Positions 7,446 through 16,027 of a stretch of 64,000 nt of DNA are shown here, piece after piece (the stretch's first letter is position 1; each line of letters begins with the position of its first letter). The stretch comes from Nostoc sp. CHAB 5834. Its GTDB lineage: Bacteria; Cyanobacteriota; Cyanobacteriia; Cyanobacteriales; Nostocaceae. The DNA lies in contig JAIVFU010000014.1 of the NCBI GenBank assembly GCA_020829485.1, forward strand, positions 1-64,000, read 5' to 3'. A model generated the notes under the pieces. That model searched no databases. It saw only the letters and a program-made list of their open reading frames with translations, and was not told the origin of the DNA. The translations under genes and the position numbers were made by a program.

Positions 7446-7830
7446 CTAGATGAGAATGAAATAGCCCTGCTCCGACTAGCGAGTTCTTTTTCGATTTCAT
7501 CTTCATCTAATAAATGTTTACCAGAAGCAACAATCTTAGTGCGAATTTGCTGCAAACGTTCTCCCAATGCAATACTGCTCGGTTAAGGCTAAAAAATAAA
7601 AATGTGTAGGTTGGATTGAGGAACGAAACCCAACATTTCCAGGGCTTTGTTGGGTTTCACTAAAGTTCAACCCAACCTACAAATCTTCTTAACCGAACAG
7701 TATTGTCTCCCAATGGGATTTTATTTGCAGAGTTTTTCAAACCAAGAAATTCAACAAAATCTAAAACTTCCTCTTGTTTGTCTTGTGGAAGAGAACGCCA
7801 CTTTGTTAATAACTCTTGTTCTGAACTCAT
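7424..7830 (-). pseudogene. DUF2281-type antitoxin gene interrupted by a miniature element and fused to repeats at its 3' end
   Basis: The minus strand from 7830 reads MSSEQELLTKWRSLPQDKQ then EEVLDFVEFLG, a classic DUF2281/VapB-like antitoxin start, as far as KIPLG. An element then intervenes. After removing 146 bases (element plus one copy of a 10-bp duplication) the frame continues ERLQQIRTKIVASGKHL, LDEDEIEKELASR. The gene end is replaced by palindromic repeat sequence with a stop at 7424-7426. No adjacent toxin gene is visible. Confidence 0.75.
7570..7705. mobile_element. 136-bp miniature element with a 10-bp target duplication
   Basis: The terminal inverted repeats are CAATACTGCTCGGTTAAG on the left and CTTAACCGAACAGTATTG on the right, with one mismatch. 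The sequence TCTCCCAATG occurs on both sides (7560-7569 and 7706-7715), a 10-bp target duplication. The interior is a GTAGGTTGG/CCAACCTAC hairpin that also occurs alone at 55531-55618. Relatives with CAATACCGTTCAGTTAAG ends are at 15243, 42694 and 52327. Confidence 0.85.
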
Positions 7831-7920
7831 TAGCATTTACCCACTACTGTTATTTCTATTGTGATTGGGTGTTTTCATTGTAGAATCACATTTAAACTTA
7901 ATCCTACTCGTGAACAAGAA

Positions 7921-7951
7921 TATCCCCGACTTCTTAAAGAAGTCGGGGATC
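7921..7951. terminator. strong hairpin downstream of pilQ
   Basis: ATCCCCGACTTCTT and AAGAAGTCGGGGAT form a nearly perfect 14-bp stem with a tiny loop, about 45 bases after the pilQ stop. There is no long T tract, so it may act as a transcript-end stabiliser rather than a classical terminator. Its position suits ending or protecting the pilQ transcript. Confidence 0.5.
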
Positions 7952-7992
7952 TAAGCCTTTGCTAAAGATGACTCACCTATCCATTATCTTTA

Positions 7993-10458
7993 TTACCTGC
8001 CAGGAACCTTTAACCCACGACGCTCAAGGATTTGCCGCACATCTGGGCTGGGGTTGTAGTTATAGCCGTAGGAGGAGTTCTCAGAGTCATCCATGATTTG
8101 AGGTGTGAGCAATACAATCACCTCATTGCGCTGGTTAGCTCTATTTGTCTTTCTAAAGAGCGCACCAAGGAGGGGAATATCTCCCAAGATTGGAATCTTA
8201 CTGACCGAAACTCGATCTGTTTCTTGAATGATACCACTGAGAATTAGTGTCTGGCCGTCTCTAAGCCGAAGTAAACCGGATTGAAGGCTTCTTGCTGATA
8301 ACAGAGTAATTACACCATCAGGACTATCTGTTGTACCACCAGGTGCAGACACAGTAGGTGCAACGGACAAAGAAACAAAACCATTATCATCAATACGCTC
8401 GACTCTCACCGAAAGAGTTAATCCTGCTTCCTTGATGATAGGGTTTCTGACCAATTCGCTACTTACTATTCTTTGTTCAATACCTCCATATACTTCTGAG
8501 GTTAACTTGACTACAGCCTCCTGCCCTTCTTGTACTGTCAAAGTTGGGTCAGTCAAAATTTTGGCATTGCCATTTGTCACCTGAGCTTGCAAACTAGCAA
8601 GAAGACGTTTGGGAAACTGGTATAGAGATGGTAGAGCAGCTAATGCTGTTCCAAGAGTTCCTGCTGTAGTTGTTGACGTTATAGTATTTGCTCCTCCAGC
8701 AGTAGTAGAAGGATTCACAGTTGTAGTAGTGATATTGGGTGTTCCCAGTGTAATATCTGTTATCCCAGCTTGAAATGGATTCTGTGAAACACCTGCTTGA
8801 CGGTTAAAAAATGATTGAGTCCCCCCTGGTGTCTCATTAACAAAAGAACGACCATTTACGTTATCGGTAAAAATTGTTCTATTACCTACCCCAGTTCCTG
8901 GAATAGCAGTGGAGTTATTTAAATCCAGGAAAGTATTACCACCACTATAGGGATTTTCAATAACAGGCGTACCACCGCTTACATTGCTTGCTACTTCACC
9001 ACTAGTAGCCGGTCTTGAACCACCAAAATTCAGTGATGCTGCACCGCCATCATTAGTAAAGTAGTTATTACCAATCCCAAAGGAAAAACTAGTGTTGTAA
9101 TCTTGGGTTCCTAAAAGGTTAACATCGATAATTTTGACGTTGATAGCCACTTGACGACGACGGATATCTAGCTGAGTTAGTTGAGCCATTGCAATCTCAA
9201 TTAATCTTTGAGAACCAACTAAGGTTAAAGAATTAGTGCGCTCATCTCCTAATGCCTGTAAACCTCTTAGTAATGGATTAGAATCTTGAAAAGTAGCGCG
9301 TTGCGTTTCTAGTCTGGTTTCCGTGGTCGTCTGAGTTTGGGTCACTGCGGCATTAGCTGCACCCCCTACAGGCACAGCATTGACGCTGGTAACAAGCCGT
9401 TCTCGGCTGATAGCACTTTCTGCCCCCAAGCCAACCAAAAAATTTAGGGCGACTCCTACCGTTACCTGATTGAGTCGCATACTACGCATTATTGTGTCAC
9501 GGGTGGAATTGGGTAGTTTAGGCCCAACAAAAACCGTGCGATTACTGCGGTTAGCTTCCAAACCACTCAAGCGTAAGACATAGTTAAACACATCTTGCAC
9601 TGGCTCGTTTTCTATATCTAGAGAAATAGTTTGAGAGGTTGCTGGTGCATTAGCAGCACCACCTTGACCTCCAGCACCTTGCTCACCTCCGATATAAGCC
9701 AAATTCAAACCAGCCGCACGGGCAAGCAGTGACAAAACCTCACGCACCGGCGCATCTCGCAGCACTAAACGGGGTACACGTTCTTGAGTTCCTAAGTCAA
9801 TAGTGCTAGGAGAAGCATCAGTATTAGAGATGGCAATATCTCCCACTGGTGGGGCGACGGCTCTAGGTAAGAAAGGTGGAGCCTGACTCACAGGTTGACC
9901 TGGCCCAGCAGCTTGTGCGGGTTGTCCGTCAATCGTGACTTGCGGGTTAGGAACGAGAACCCCTGGATTTTGACCAGGTTGGGCTGGAGTCGTAGCAGGC
10001 GGTGCTGTGAAAGTTTGGGCTGTTAGCGTTGGTGTTGATGCTATAGTGCCTGACGATGGGCTAAAGCTGAGTGTAATTCCATTTTGCGATCGCACCACGG
10101 GTTGACTATTAGGCGTATTATTGCTGCCCGTTACCGTCACCCGAATGCTATTGGCATCAAGCTGATTAACCTCAACAGATGCAATTCCTGGTGCTGGGCT
10201 ATCTTGACGAAAGCTCTTACCTTGTGGTAATCGTAATTGAGCATTAATAATATCTGCGACTAAAGCCTTGCCTCTTTTTGTAGTGAAAACTTGGGGGCGC
10301 GACCCTGAAGAAGTTTTCAAAGCTATGCTAATTCCACCATTAACCGGATTTAACTCTACATCAGTAATTTGACTAATTTGTGCCCAAACTGGTTGAGCTG
10401 CCAAAAATACAAAAGCGGCAGAACCTAATATAAAACTATTACCGTGAAGCTGTTTCAC
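7993..10458 (-). CDS. pilQ: type IV pilus secretin PilQ
   Basis: The 821-residue protein forms the outer-membrane secretin channel through which type IV pili extend. A signal peptide (residues 1-26, ending VWA-Q) is followed by an AMIN domain that contacts peptidoglycan (about 27-130), a Pro/Gln-rich linker, an STN/N0-like domain (VPRLVLRDAPVREVLSLL, near 228), N1-type domains, a Ser/Gly/Thr/Asn-rich insert, and the C-terminal secretin core with VQEGQEAVVKL and VPILGDIPLLGALF-like KIPILGDIPLLGALFRK. The start is GTG at 10458 with GAGGAA a few bases upstream. It lies downstream of pilM-N-O but is separated from pilO by a repeat composite of about 450 bp. Confidence 0.95.
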   Translation of the reverse strand: MKQLHGNSFILGSAAFVFLAAQPVWAQISQITDVELNPVNGGISIALKTSSGSRPQVFTTKRGKALVADIINAQLRLPQGKSFRQDSPAPGIASVEVNQLDANSIRVTVTGSNNTPNSQPVVRSQNGITLSFSPSSGTIASTPTLTAQTFTAPPATTPAQPGQNPGVLVPNPQVTIDGQPAQAAGPGQPVSQAPPFLPRAVAPPVGDIAISNTDASPSTIDLGTQERVPRLVLRDAPVREVLSLLARAAGLNLAYIGGEQGAGGQGGAANAPATSQTISLDIENEPVQDVFNYVLRLSGLEANRSNRTVFVGPKLPNSTRDTIMRSMRLNQVTVGVALNFLVGLGAESAISRERLVTSVNAVPVGGAANAAVTQTQTTTETRLETQRATFQDSNPLLRGLQALGDERTNSLTLVGSQRLIEIAMAQLTQLDIRRRQVAINVKIIDVNLLGTQDYNTSFSFGIGNNYFTNDGGAASLNFGGSRPATSGEVASNVSGGTPVIENPYSGGNTFLDLNNSTAIPGTGVGNRTIFTDNVNGRSFVNETPGGTQSFFNRQAGVSQNPFQAGITDITLGTPNITTTTVNPSTTAGGANTITSTTTAGTLGTALAALPSLYQFPKRLLASLQAQVTNGNAKILTDPTLTVQEGQEAVVKLTSEVYGGIEQRIVSSELVRNPIIKEAGLTLSVRVERIDDNGFVSLSVAPTVSAPGGTTDSPDGVITLLSARSLQSGLLRLRDGQTLILSGIIQETDRVSVSKIPILGDIPLLGALFRKTNRANQRNEVIVLLTPQIMDDSENSSYGYNYNPSPDVRQILERRGLKVPGR

Positions 10459-10952
10459 AGTTCATTCCTCACTTTATAAAACCTTGTTTACAAACAATTC
10501 TGAGTAGGGGCGCACAACTGCCACCAGTGTCAACTTCAAATCAAACATTCAATTTACCGTCGTTTTCGATCCCCCAACCCCCTTAAAAAGGGGGCATTCG
10601 ATTCTAGTTCCCCCCTTTTGAAGGCAGGGCTGTTTCATTCGATCTCTTAGGGATTTTGTCAAGAGTATGAGTCAGAAATTTGCTTGAGTGGGAAAAAGAA
10701 AAACTACCACCTCAACCAGCAAATTTAAGTGCGTTCACCATTTTCTTGCCCAATCAGATTTTTTAGTCACCTGGTTTTTTTGCTTGAAACGCTTGTAAAT
10801 CAGCGCCTTTTAGGGAATGAAACAGCCCTGCCTTGGAAAGGGGGGTTAGGGGGGATCGAAAATCTAGGTAGTACATAGATAAATCTCAAATAATTATCAG
10901 ACACGGCTTTCACCTGAAGTTGACACCAATGCACAACTGTGTGCCCCTACTA
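10459..10952. repeat. nested inverted-repeat composite A filling the pilO-pilQ spacer
   Basis: The outer shell is AGTAGGGGCGCACAACTGCC...GTGTCAACTTCA (10503-10537) with its inverse at 10915-10951, ending at the pilO stop. Inside lies a GATCCCCC...AAAAAGGGGG layer and its inverse GGGGGGATC, and inside that the 214-bp core at 10621-10834. The same three-layer arrangement occurs at 55785-56236. The composite fills nearly all of the 494-base gap in what is usually a tight pil operon. Confidence 0.8.
10621..10834. repeat. 214-bp core element, copy A
   Basis: The ends are AAGGCAGGGCTGTTTCATTC and the exact inverse GAATGAAACAGCCCTGCCTT. The interior is practically identical to 55864-56076, with one base missing in the left end of that copy. 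A lone terminal piece, GAATGAAATAGCCCTGCT, is at 7454-7471. The core encodes no evident protein. Confidence 0.9.
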
Positions 10953-11717
10953 TTACTTTTTCGGAGCAGCCTTAGCAGCAGCAGCTATTTCTTCTGGACT
11001 AAGTGGCATCAATACCTGTAACTGGAATGATGTATTAATCGCTCCTGGCCCTACCTGCATCGGCGTTTTATCCAATGGGGATCTTGACTCTACTGGAGCC
11101 AAAGTTGCTTGATAATCTTTAACTATTAACAAAGGCTGTAAACGCTCAATGTTACGAATTATCGATTGTGTTTGCTCATAAGTTCCTGTAATTTCGGCAT
11201 TGATACTGCTGCGTTGCAGCTTACCGTCAACCTGTAGTCCTAGAGTTCCATCGGTAACTGGTTCTGGTTTTTGGGAAACTGGCACAAATTTCTTCAGTTT
11301 CGCTCTCACTACATTCATAGAAGTTGGAGTATTGCCAGACTCAACTAAGCGGTTCATATCCAACAGCAATGTATCTAAGCTTTTTTCGTTAGCGAATAAA
11401 CCTAAAACCTGAACTTTTTGCTGTTTTGCCTGTGCTAGCTCGTCTTTAACTTTGCTAATTTCTTTAATACTGGCTTTTTTCTGCTCAATTTGCCCTTGCA
11501 ATTCTGAGCTTTTGGCTTGCTGTTGCTGATAGCTTTCCAAAGCTGGCATCAGCAGGTTTAACAATATATAACCTGCTCCTGCTAAACCAATTACCCCCAC
11601 TATGATGCCAATAATTTTTGGTGTGAAGGCAATACCAAATAGCACGGGGGATGCTGGCGTTGCCTGATCGAATTCCCCACCTTGTTCGCCAAAATTTAAA
11701 TCATCACTCAGCGTCAT
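10953..11717 (-). CDS. pilO: type IV pilus inner-membrane alignment protein PilO
   Basis: The 254-residue bitopic membrane protein has a short cytoplasmic N terminus, one transmembrane helix (about residues 30-55, IIGIIVGVIGLAGAGYILL), a coiled coil (about 58-105) and a C-terminal ferredoxin-like periplasmic domain. PilO pairs with PilN to link the PilM platform to the PilQ secretin. Its ATG overlaps the pilN stop by four bases, indicating translational coupling. The tail is Ala/Lys-rich (AAAAKAAPKK). The assignment rests on topology and on operon position after pilM and pilN. Confidence 0.9.
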   Translation of the reverse strand: MTLSDDLNFGEQGGEFDQATPASPVLFGIAFTPKIIGIIVGVIGLAGAGYILLNLLMPALESYQQQQAKSSELQGQIEQKKASIKEISKVKDELAQAKQQKVQVLGLFANEKSLDTLLLDMNRLVESGNTPTSMNVVRAKLKKFVPVSQKPEPVTDGTLGLQVDGKLQRSSINAEITGTYEQTQSIIRNIERLQPLLIVKDYQATLAPVESRSPLDKTPMQVGPGAINTSFQLQVLMPLSPEEIAAAAKAAPKK

Positions 11718-12490
11718 TTTGAAATGACTCCTGTTTGTTGGATACTACGAATTCGAGTCACTAACCCCACTGTGCCTTTTTTTTCCAACTCTCGGATTAA
11801 TTCTGAAGCTGGAACATCGTTCATACTCGATTGGATCGTGTATTCAACTACTTGTGGCGGCTTAATTGTTACACCATTAGTAGGTTGACCCACACCTGGA
11901 GTTGCAGGAGCATCTACTAAGGTTGCCGTCAGAATTCTGCTTTCTGTGGACTTCAAAAATTGAGACTGTTGTAGACTCAATAAAAAATCATTGACATCGT
12001 TAAAAGAACGAGCCAATCCGGTAATTTCTAACCCTCCGGCGGGATTGCTTGCTGGCTTCCCTTCCGCAGGCGGAATGGGTGGGGTTTGCTTGATGGTCTT
12101 AATTTGCACTGCTGCTGGAATGCGATCGCGCAAATCTTGCAGCATTGCTGACCAAGGTCGAATTTGATCAAATACAGTGACTAAAGCTTGGGTTTCCCCT
12201 TTAACTGCCTTTGTCTCGTCTTTGATTTTATTAATATTTCCTATTTCTGTATCTAGTTTCTTGCTTTCTTGGTCTAATTGTGCAATTTGACCATCTAATT
12301 CAACAATCTTTCCTTGCAACACCCACCAACCAATTCCCAATAAAGCTGGAAGACCTACACCTACTGCAACTCCCACATACAGTAGTGTCAAATCCCCCGT
12401 AGGAAACTTTAGGGATATTCCTCCCGATCTCTCAGGCTTTTTCTGGTATGCTGGGCGATCTTTAAGAAAGTTAACATCTAGGCTGTACAT
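11714..12490 (-). CDS. pilN: type IV pilus assembly protein PilN
   Basis: The 258-residue protein begins MYSLDVNFLKDRP, the conserved N-terminal motif by which PilN docks onto PilM. A transmembrane helix (about 35-58), a coiled coil with AQLDQESKKLDTEIGNI, and a periplasmic domain containing LQDLRDRIPAAVQI follow. It starts four bases after the pilM stop and overlaps pilO by four bases, so pilM-pilN-pilO form one transcription unit. Confidence 0.93.
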   Translation of the reverse strand: MYSLDVNFLKDRPAYQKKPERSGGISLKFPTGDLTLLYVGVAVGVGLPALLGIGWWVLQGKIVELDGQIAQLDQESKKLDTEIGNINKIKDETKAVKGETQALVTVFDQIRPWSAMLQDLRDRIPAAVQIKTIKQTPPIPPAEGKPASNPAGGLEITGLARSFNDVNDFLLSLQQSQFLKSTESRILTATLVDAPATPGVGQPTNGVTIKPPQVVEYTIQSSMNDVPASELIRELEKKGTVGLVTRIRSIQQTGVISK

Positions 12491-12494
12491 TTTG

Positions 12495-13601
12495 TTACAC
12501 CTCCCGCATTCCTAGACCAAGTACTATCGCCAAGCCAGAGCGCTGCACCTGTGGATATTTCTCAGTGTCAACTTCCAAGGAGAGAGCTACGATTGGATCT
12601 ATTTGGGTAGTTGGCAAGCTCAATCGTTGGGTAAAGAATTCATCTAGCTGTTGGAGTCCACCTCCTGGCCCAGCTAATATAATCTGCGCTACCTCCAAAT
12701 TTTCACTTTGATTGAGGTAAAAATCGATGGAACGGCGCAGTTCATCCGTTAGTTCTCCTAATACTCTCAATATGGCTGCCATACCAGGATTGATTTCAGT
12801 AACCCCGGTTTTCCCGCCGTCTAGAGATGTTTGGGGAATCACCATTCCGTGTAACAGTTCCATATCTCGTGATGTGGGTAAGCTCATTGCCCTTGCTAAG
12901 GCAGTTTGCATTTGATAAGTCCCGATTGGGACTGTGCGCGAAAATTGCGGTACTCCGTTAACGATGATGGCGATTTCTGTACTGTCGAACTCTATATCAA
13001 CTAGTACTGCTGCTTCTTGCGGCCCAAATTGTCGCAATTGCTCACGAATAGTCCGAATTAGAGCAAAACTGTTAATTTCTAAAATATCGATTTGTAATCC
13101 TGCCTGCTCGAATGTACTGATATATGTATCCGTTATCTCCTTACGGGTAGCAACTAGAAGTACGTGTACTTTTTCAATGCCATCTTCATCTACAAAGTAC
13201 CCAAGTTTCTGATAATCTACATCAGCCTCTTCACGAGGATAGGGTAAATACAAACCTGCTTCATGGTTGAGAACCATTTCTCGCAGTTCTTTATCATCTA
13301 ACTCTGCTGGCACTGGTATGATCCGAACGATGGAATCTCGCCCTGGTACACCAGTGGCAACGCGAGAAGTTTTGATTTTGCTCTCAGTTAGCGCCTGCTG
13401 GATTAATTGCGCCATTGCTGCGGGGTCGGTGATTTGACCATCGGTAACTACGCCTTCTGGAACTGCTACCGATGTAAAGGTTTCTAGCTTCAAGCCTTGA
13501 CCCTGCTTGCGTAGCTGAACTACATTCACCCGTTCGGGAGCAAGTTCAATGCCGACCCCTTTTTTTGATTTGCTAAACAGACTTTTGAAGCTTTTTACCA
13601 C
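12495..13601 (-). CDS. pilM: type IV pilus assembly ATPase-like protein PilM
   Basis: The 368-residue actin-like cytoplasmic protein has GVGIELAPERVNVVQL (phosphate-1 loop region), AAVLVDIEFDSTEIAII (phosphate-2) and IILAGPGGGLQQLDEFF (adenosine motif), in the FtsA/PilM order. It anchors PilN and the motor subcomplex, supporting motility and natural competence in cyanobacteria. The start is GTG at 13601. It is the first gene of pilMNO; the upstream region at 13602-13905 is shared with the divergent solute-binding protein gene and carries a nested repeat. Confidence 0.95.
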   Translation of the reverse strand: MVKSFKSLFSKSKKGVGIELAPERVNVVQLRKQGQGLKLETFTSVAVPEGVVTDGQITDPAAMAQLIQQALTESKIKTSRVATGVPGRDSIVRIIPVPAELDDKELREMVLNHEAGLYLPYPREEADVDYQKLGYFVDEDGIEKVHVLLVATRKEITDTYISTFEQAGLQIDILEINSFALIRTIREQLRQFGPQEAAVLVDIEFDSTEIAIIVNGVPQFSRTVPIGTYQMQTALARAMSLPTSRDMELLHGMVIPQTSLDGGKTGVTEINPGMAAILRVLGELTDELRRSIDFYLNQSENLEVAQIILAGPGGGLQQLDEFFTQRLSLPTTQIDPIVALSLEVDTEKYPQVQRSGLAIVLGLGMREV

Positions 13602-13648
13602 ATTTGTGCCCGATGGACTGCTAAATTGAAAATTTAAATTTGTTGTGG

Positions 13649-13826
13649 GTAGAGACGTAATATATAGCGGTTCTCGCTTGGGTGCAGTACAGTTTTGACC
13701 TCACTTCCATTCCTCTCTCCTAAAAGGAGAGAGGCTTTGAATTTTGCTCCCCAACGCTCGCAGGGAAGGGGCTGGGGGTTAGGTCTGTATTCCATGCAAT
13801 TGAGAACTGCTATATTACGTCTCTAC
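13649..13826. repeat. inverted-repeat element in the pilM/solute-binding-protein divergent region
   Basis: The outer arms GTAGAGACGTAATATATAGC and ATATTACGTCTCTAC face each other and enclose TAGCGGTTCTC/GAGAACTGCTA arms and a purine-rich CTCTCCTAAAAGGAGAG repeat. It occupies most of the spacer in which both promoters must lie. Confidence 0.75.
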
Positions 13827-13905
13827 GGGTAATTTATTTAGCCTATAATCTCGACAATTCTGATCTAAGCTTTTCACACTGAGCAAGCGTAAAAATACTG
13901 GGAAA

Positions 13906-15210
13906 ATGATTCAATTGCGAAAATTTAAACAACTTGTTGCTTTGACACTACTTGGCTTATTAACCAGTTGGATTGTAAGTTGCAGCACAAGTAATGTTGG
14001 TACAGGTACAAAACAGGCTACTTCAGGAGCGGCAACTATTGAGTTTTGGACGATGCAACTCCAACCTCAATTTACCGACTACTTCAAAAACCTAATTGCG
14101 AATTTTGAATTGCAAAATCCAGGTATAAAGATTAACTGGGTCGATGTACCTTGGGCTGCGATGGAGAACAAAATATTAACAGCTGTCTCAGCAAAAACGC
14201 CACCTGATGTAGTTAACCTAAATCCGGGTTTTGCTTCCCAACTTGCCGGACGAAATGCTTGGTTAGATTTAGATGCGAAAGTCCCAAACGATGTACGTTC
14301 CTCCTATCTACCGAATATCTGGCAATCTTGTACGCTTAATGGCAAGAGTTTTGGGATTCCCTGGTATCTCACCACACGGCTAACCATTTATAACACCGAT
14401 TTATTAAAACAGGCAGGTATCAATAAACCGCCTGCAACCTACGCAGAATTGGCACAAGCAGCGCAACAAATTAAAGATAAAACTGGCAAATATGCTTTTT
14501 TTGTGACTTTCGTACCGCAAGATTCTGGTGAAGTGCTGGAATCTTTCGTGCAAATGGGTGTCACTTTAATAGATGCTCAGGGAAAAGCGGCGTTTAATTC
14601 AGCACCAGGTAAGGCAGCATTTCAGTATTGGGTAGACTTGTATAAAAAAGGCTTGCTTCCTAAAGAAGCTTTGACCCAAGGACATCGCCACGCGATCGAT
14701 TTATACCAATCTGGAGAGACTGCGTTTCTAGCGTCGGGGCCAGAGTTTCTGAAAACGATCGCTAATAATGCCCCAAAAATTGCTCAAGCTTCGGGAATAG
14801 CACCTCAACTCACTGGTGACACAGGTAAGAAAAATGTCGCGGTAATGAATATGGTTATTCCCCGTGATAGCAAACAACCAGATGCTTCTGTTAAGTTTGC
14901 TTTATTTGTCACCAATGACGAAAATCAGTTAGCCTTTGCGAAAGCTGCAAATGTCCTACCTTCTACAATCAAAGCATTATCTGATAGTTACTTTAAAGAT
15001 GTTCCAGCTAATGCTTCAACAGTAGAAAAAGCGCGAGTTATCACTGCCCAGCAACTGCAACAGGCAGAAATATTAACTCCTACTTTGAAGGATTCCAAGA
15101 AACTGCAAAAGGCAGTTTACGAAAACTTGCAAGCAGCAATGTTAGGGCAGAAGACTGTGGATAAAGCTGTAGAAGATGCGGCGCAAGAGTGGAACAGTAC
15201 TAGGAGTTAG
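13906..15210 (+). CDS. extracellular solute-binding lipoprotein of a carbohydrate ABC transporter, family 1
   Basis: The protein has 434 residues. The N terminus has a lipoprotein signal with lipobox LTSWIVSC, and the Cys would be lipidated. Family 1 (maltose-binding type) features are TIEFWTMQLQPQ, LIANFELQNPGIKINWVDVPW and an ELAQAAQQIKDKTGKY helix. The large Gly/Ala-rich C-terminal lobe ends VEDAAQEWN. It should capture a sugar or similar solute for import. No permease or ATPase gene is adjacent, so the partner membrane components must be elsewhere. The substrate cannot be deduced. Confidence 0.9.
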   Translation: MIQLRKFKQLVALTLLGLLTSWIVSCSTSNVGTGTKQATSGAATIEFWTMQLQPQFTDYFKNLIANFELQNPGIKINWVDVPWAAMENKILTAVSAKTPPDVVNLNPGFASQLAGRNAWLDLDAKVPNDVRSSYLPNIWQSCTLNGKSFGIPWYLTTRLTIYNTDLLKQAGINKPPATYAELAQAAQQIKDKTGKYAFFVTFVPQDSGEVLESFVQMGVTLIDAQGKAAFNSAPGKAAFQYWVDLYKKGLLPKEALTQGHRHAIDLYQSGETAFLASGPEFLKTIANNAPKIAQASGIAPQLTGDTGKKNVAVMNMVIPRDSKQPDASVKFALFVTNDENQLAFAKAANVLPSTIKALSDSYFKDVPANASTVEKARVITAQQLQQAEILTPTLKDSKKLQKAVYENLQAAMLGQKTVDKAVEDAAQEWNSTRS

Positions 15211-16021
15211 AAGACAGCACCACAAAATTAGGACTCATATCACAATACCGTTCAGTTAAGCCCAAAAACCTTGGTAGAGACGCGAAATTGTACTTCGTCC
15301 CGCTACGCTAACGCGTCTCTACGACAAGAAATACCAAATATGGTTAAAGCTTAAAAACCATATCTTTCGTAAGGGCACAGCATTGCTCATAGGTGTCAAC
15401 TTAACGTAAAAGCCATGTCCCGCAAGGAACTGAAGTTCCTTGCTAATAGCGAAAGTCTTCTTTTGATGACTAAATAATCCGAAAAATCTTTAGTCTACTT
15501 TAGTAGACTTTAGCTATTAGCCTAGAACTTTAGTTCGAGGCGGGCGAGTCAGCTAAGAGTTAAGCTACTTTTTGCTTAAGTTGACACGCATGAGGGTCTG
15601 ACCAGTTTTTTTTCAACAATTCTCTGAAAGCATCTTGACAAAAGAGTTACAGGCTTAACTTGTCAGCAATGTCTCAACTTTGAACATTTGCTGCAAATGT
15701 TATTCCATGTATAAGAAAGGCTTAAGTATTTGCAAGAAATGTATAATCAGTTGCTGCAATTACTTTAACCTTTGCAACAAATACTCTTACATATATAAGA
15801 AAGGCTTAAGCAATTGCAACAATCATTGTAGTGAACTTATAAATAAGTAGAGCGGCGTGAATAATTCAAGGTTTGTAGTAAGGACTTTAGTCCGAATTTG
15901 TTCGCGCAGCCTCTCGTAGAGAAGAGAGGGCTGAAGCCGCTCTCTACGAGACGCTACGCGAACACTACGAACTCATCTCAAGATTTTTTACATTACTTAA
16001 TCTACTTTGATTTATTCTCAC
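15211..16021. other. 810-bp gene-free stretch packed with repeats
   Basis: It contains a fragment with a CAATACCGTTCAGTTAAG end (15243 to about 15345) and a TAAGGGCACAG...GTGTCAACTTAA inverted-repeat shell (15371 to about 15600) enclosing a CCCGC...GCGGG element (15419-15544). Two imperfect direct repeats of about 50 bases centred on ATAAGAAAGGCTTAAG (15687-15740 and 15771-15829) and an AAGTAAGTCGG-family element (15844-16027) follow. No gene was found on either strand. Confidence 0.75.
15371..15600. repeat. inverted-repeat shell enclosing a CCCGC palindromic element (composite C)
   Basis: Left arm TAAGGGCACAGCATTGCTCA...GTGTCAACTTAA and right arm CTTAAGTTGACACGCATGAG match the outer shell of composites A and B. 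Here, however, the shell holds a CCCGC...GCGGG element (15419-15544) instead of the 214-bp core. Confidence 0.7.
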
Positions 16022-16027
16022 CTACTT
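15844..16027. repeat. miniature element, AAGTAAGTCGG family, copy 2 (inverted)
   Basis: The left end is TAAGTAGAGCGGCGTGAATA and the right end runs into CACCTACTTA at 16018-16027, overlapping the end of folC. In this copy the inner arms carry CTCTCGTAGAGAAG and CGCTCTCTACGAGA. The folC stop (TAG, 16022-16024) lies inside the terminal repeat. Confidence 0.75.
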
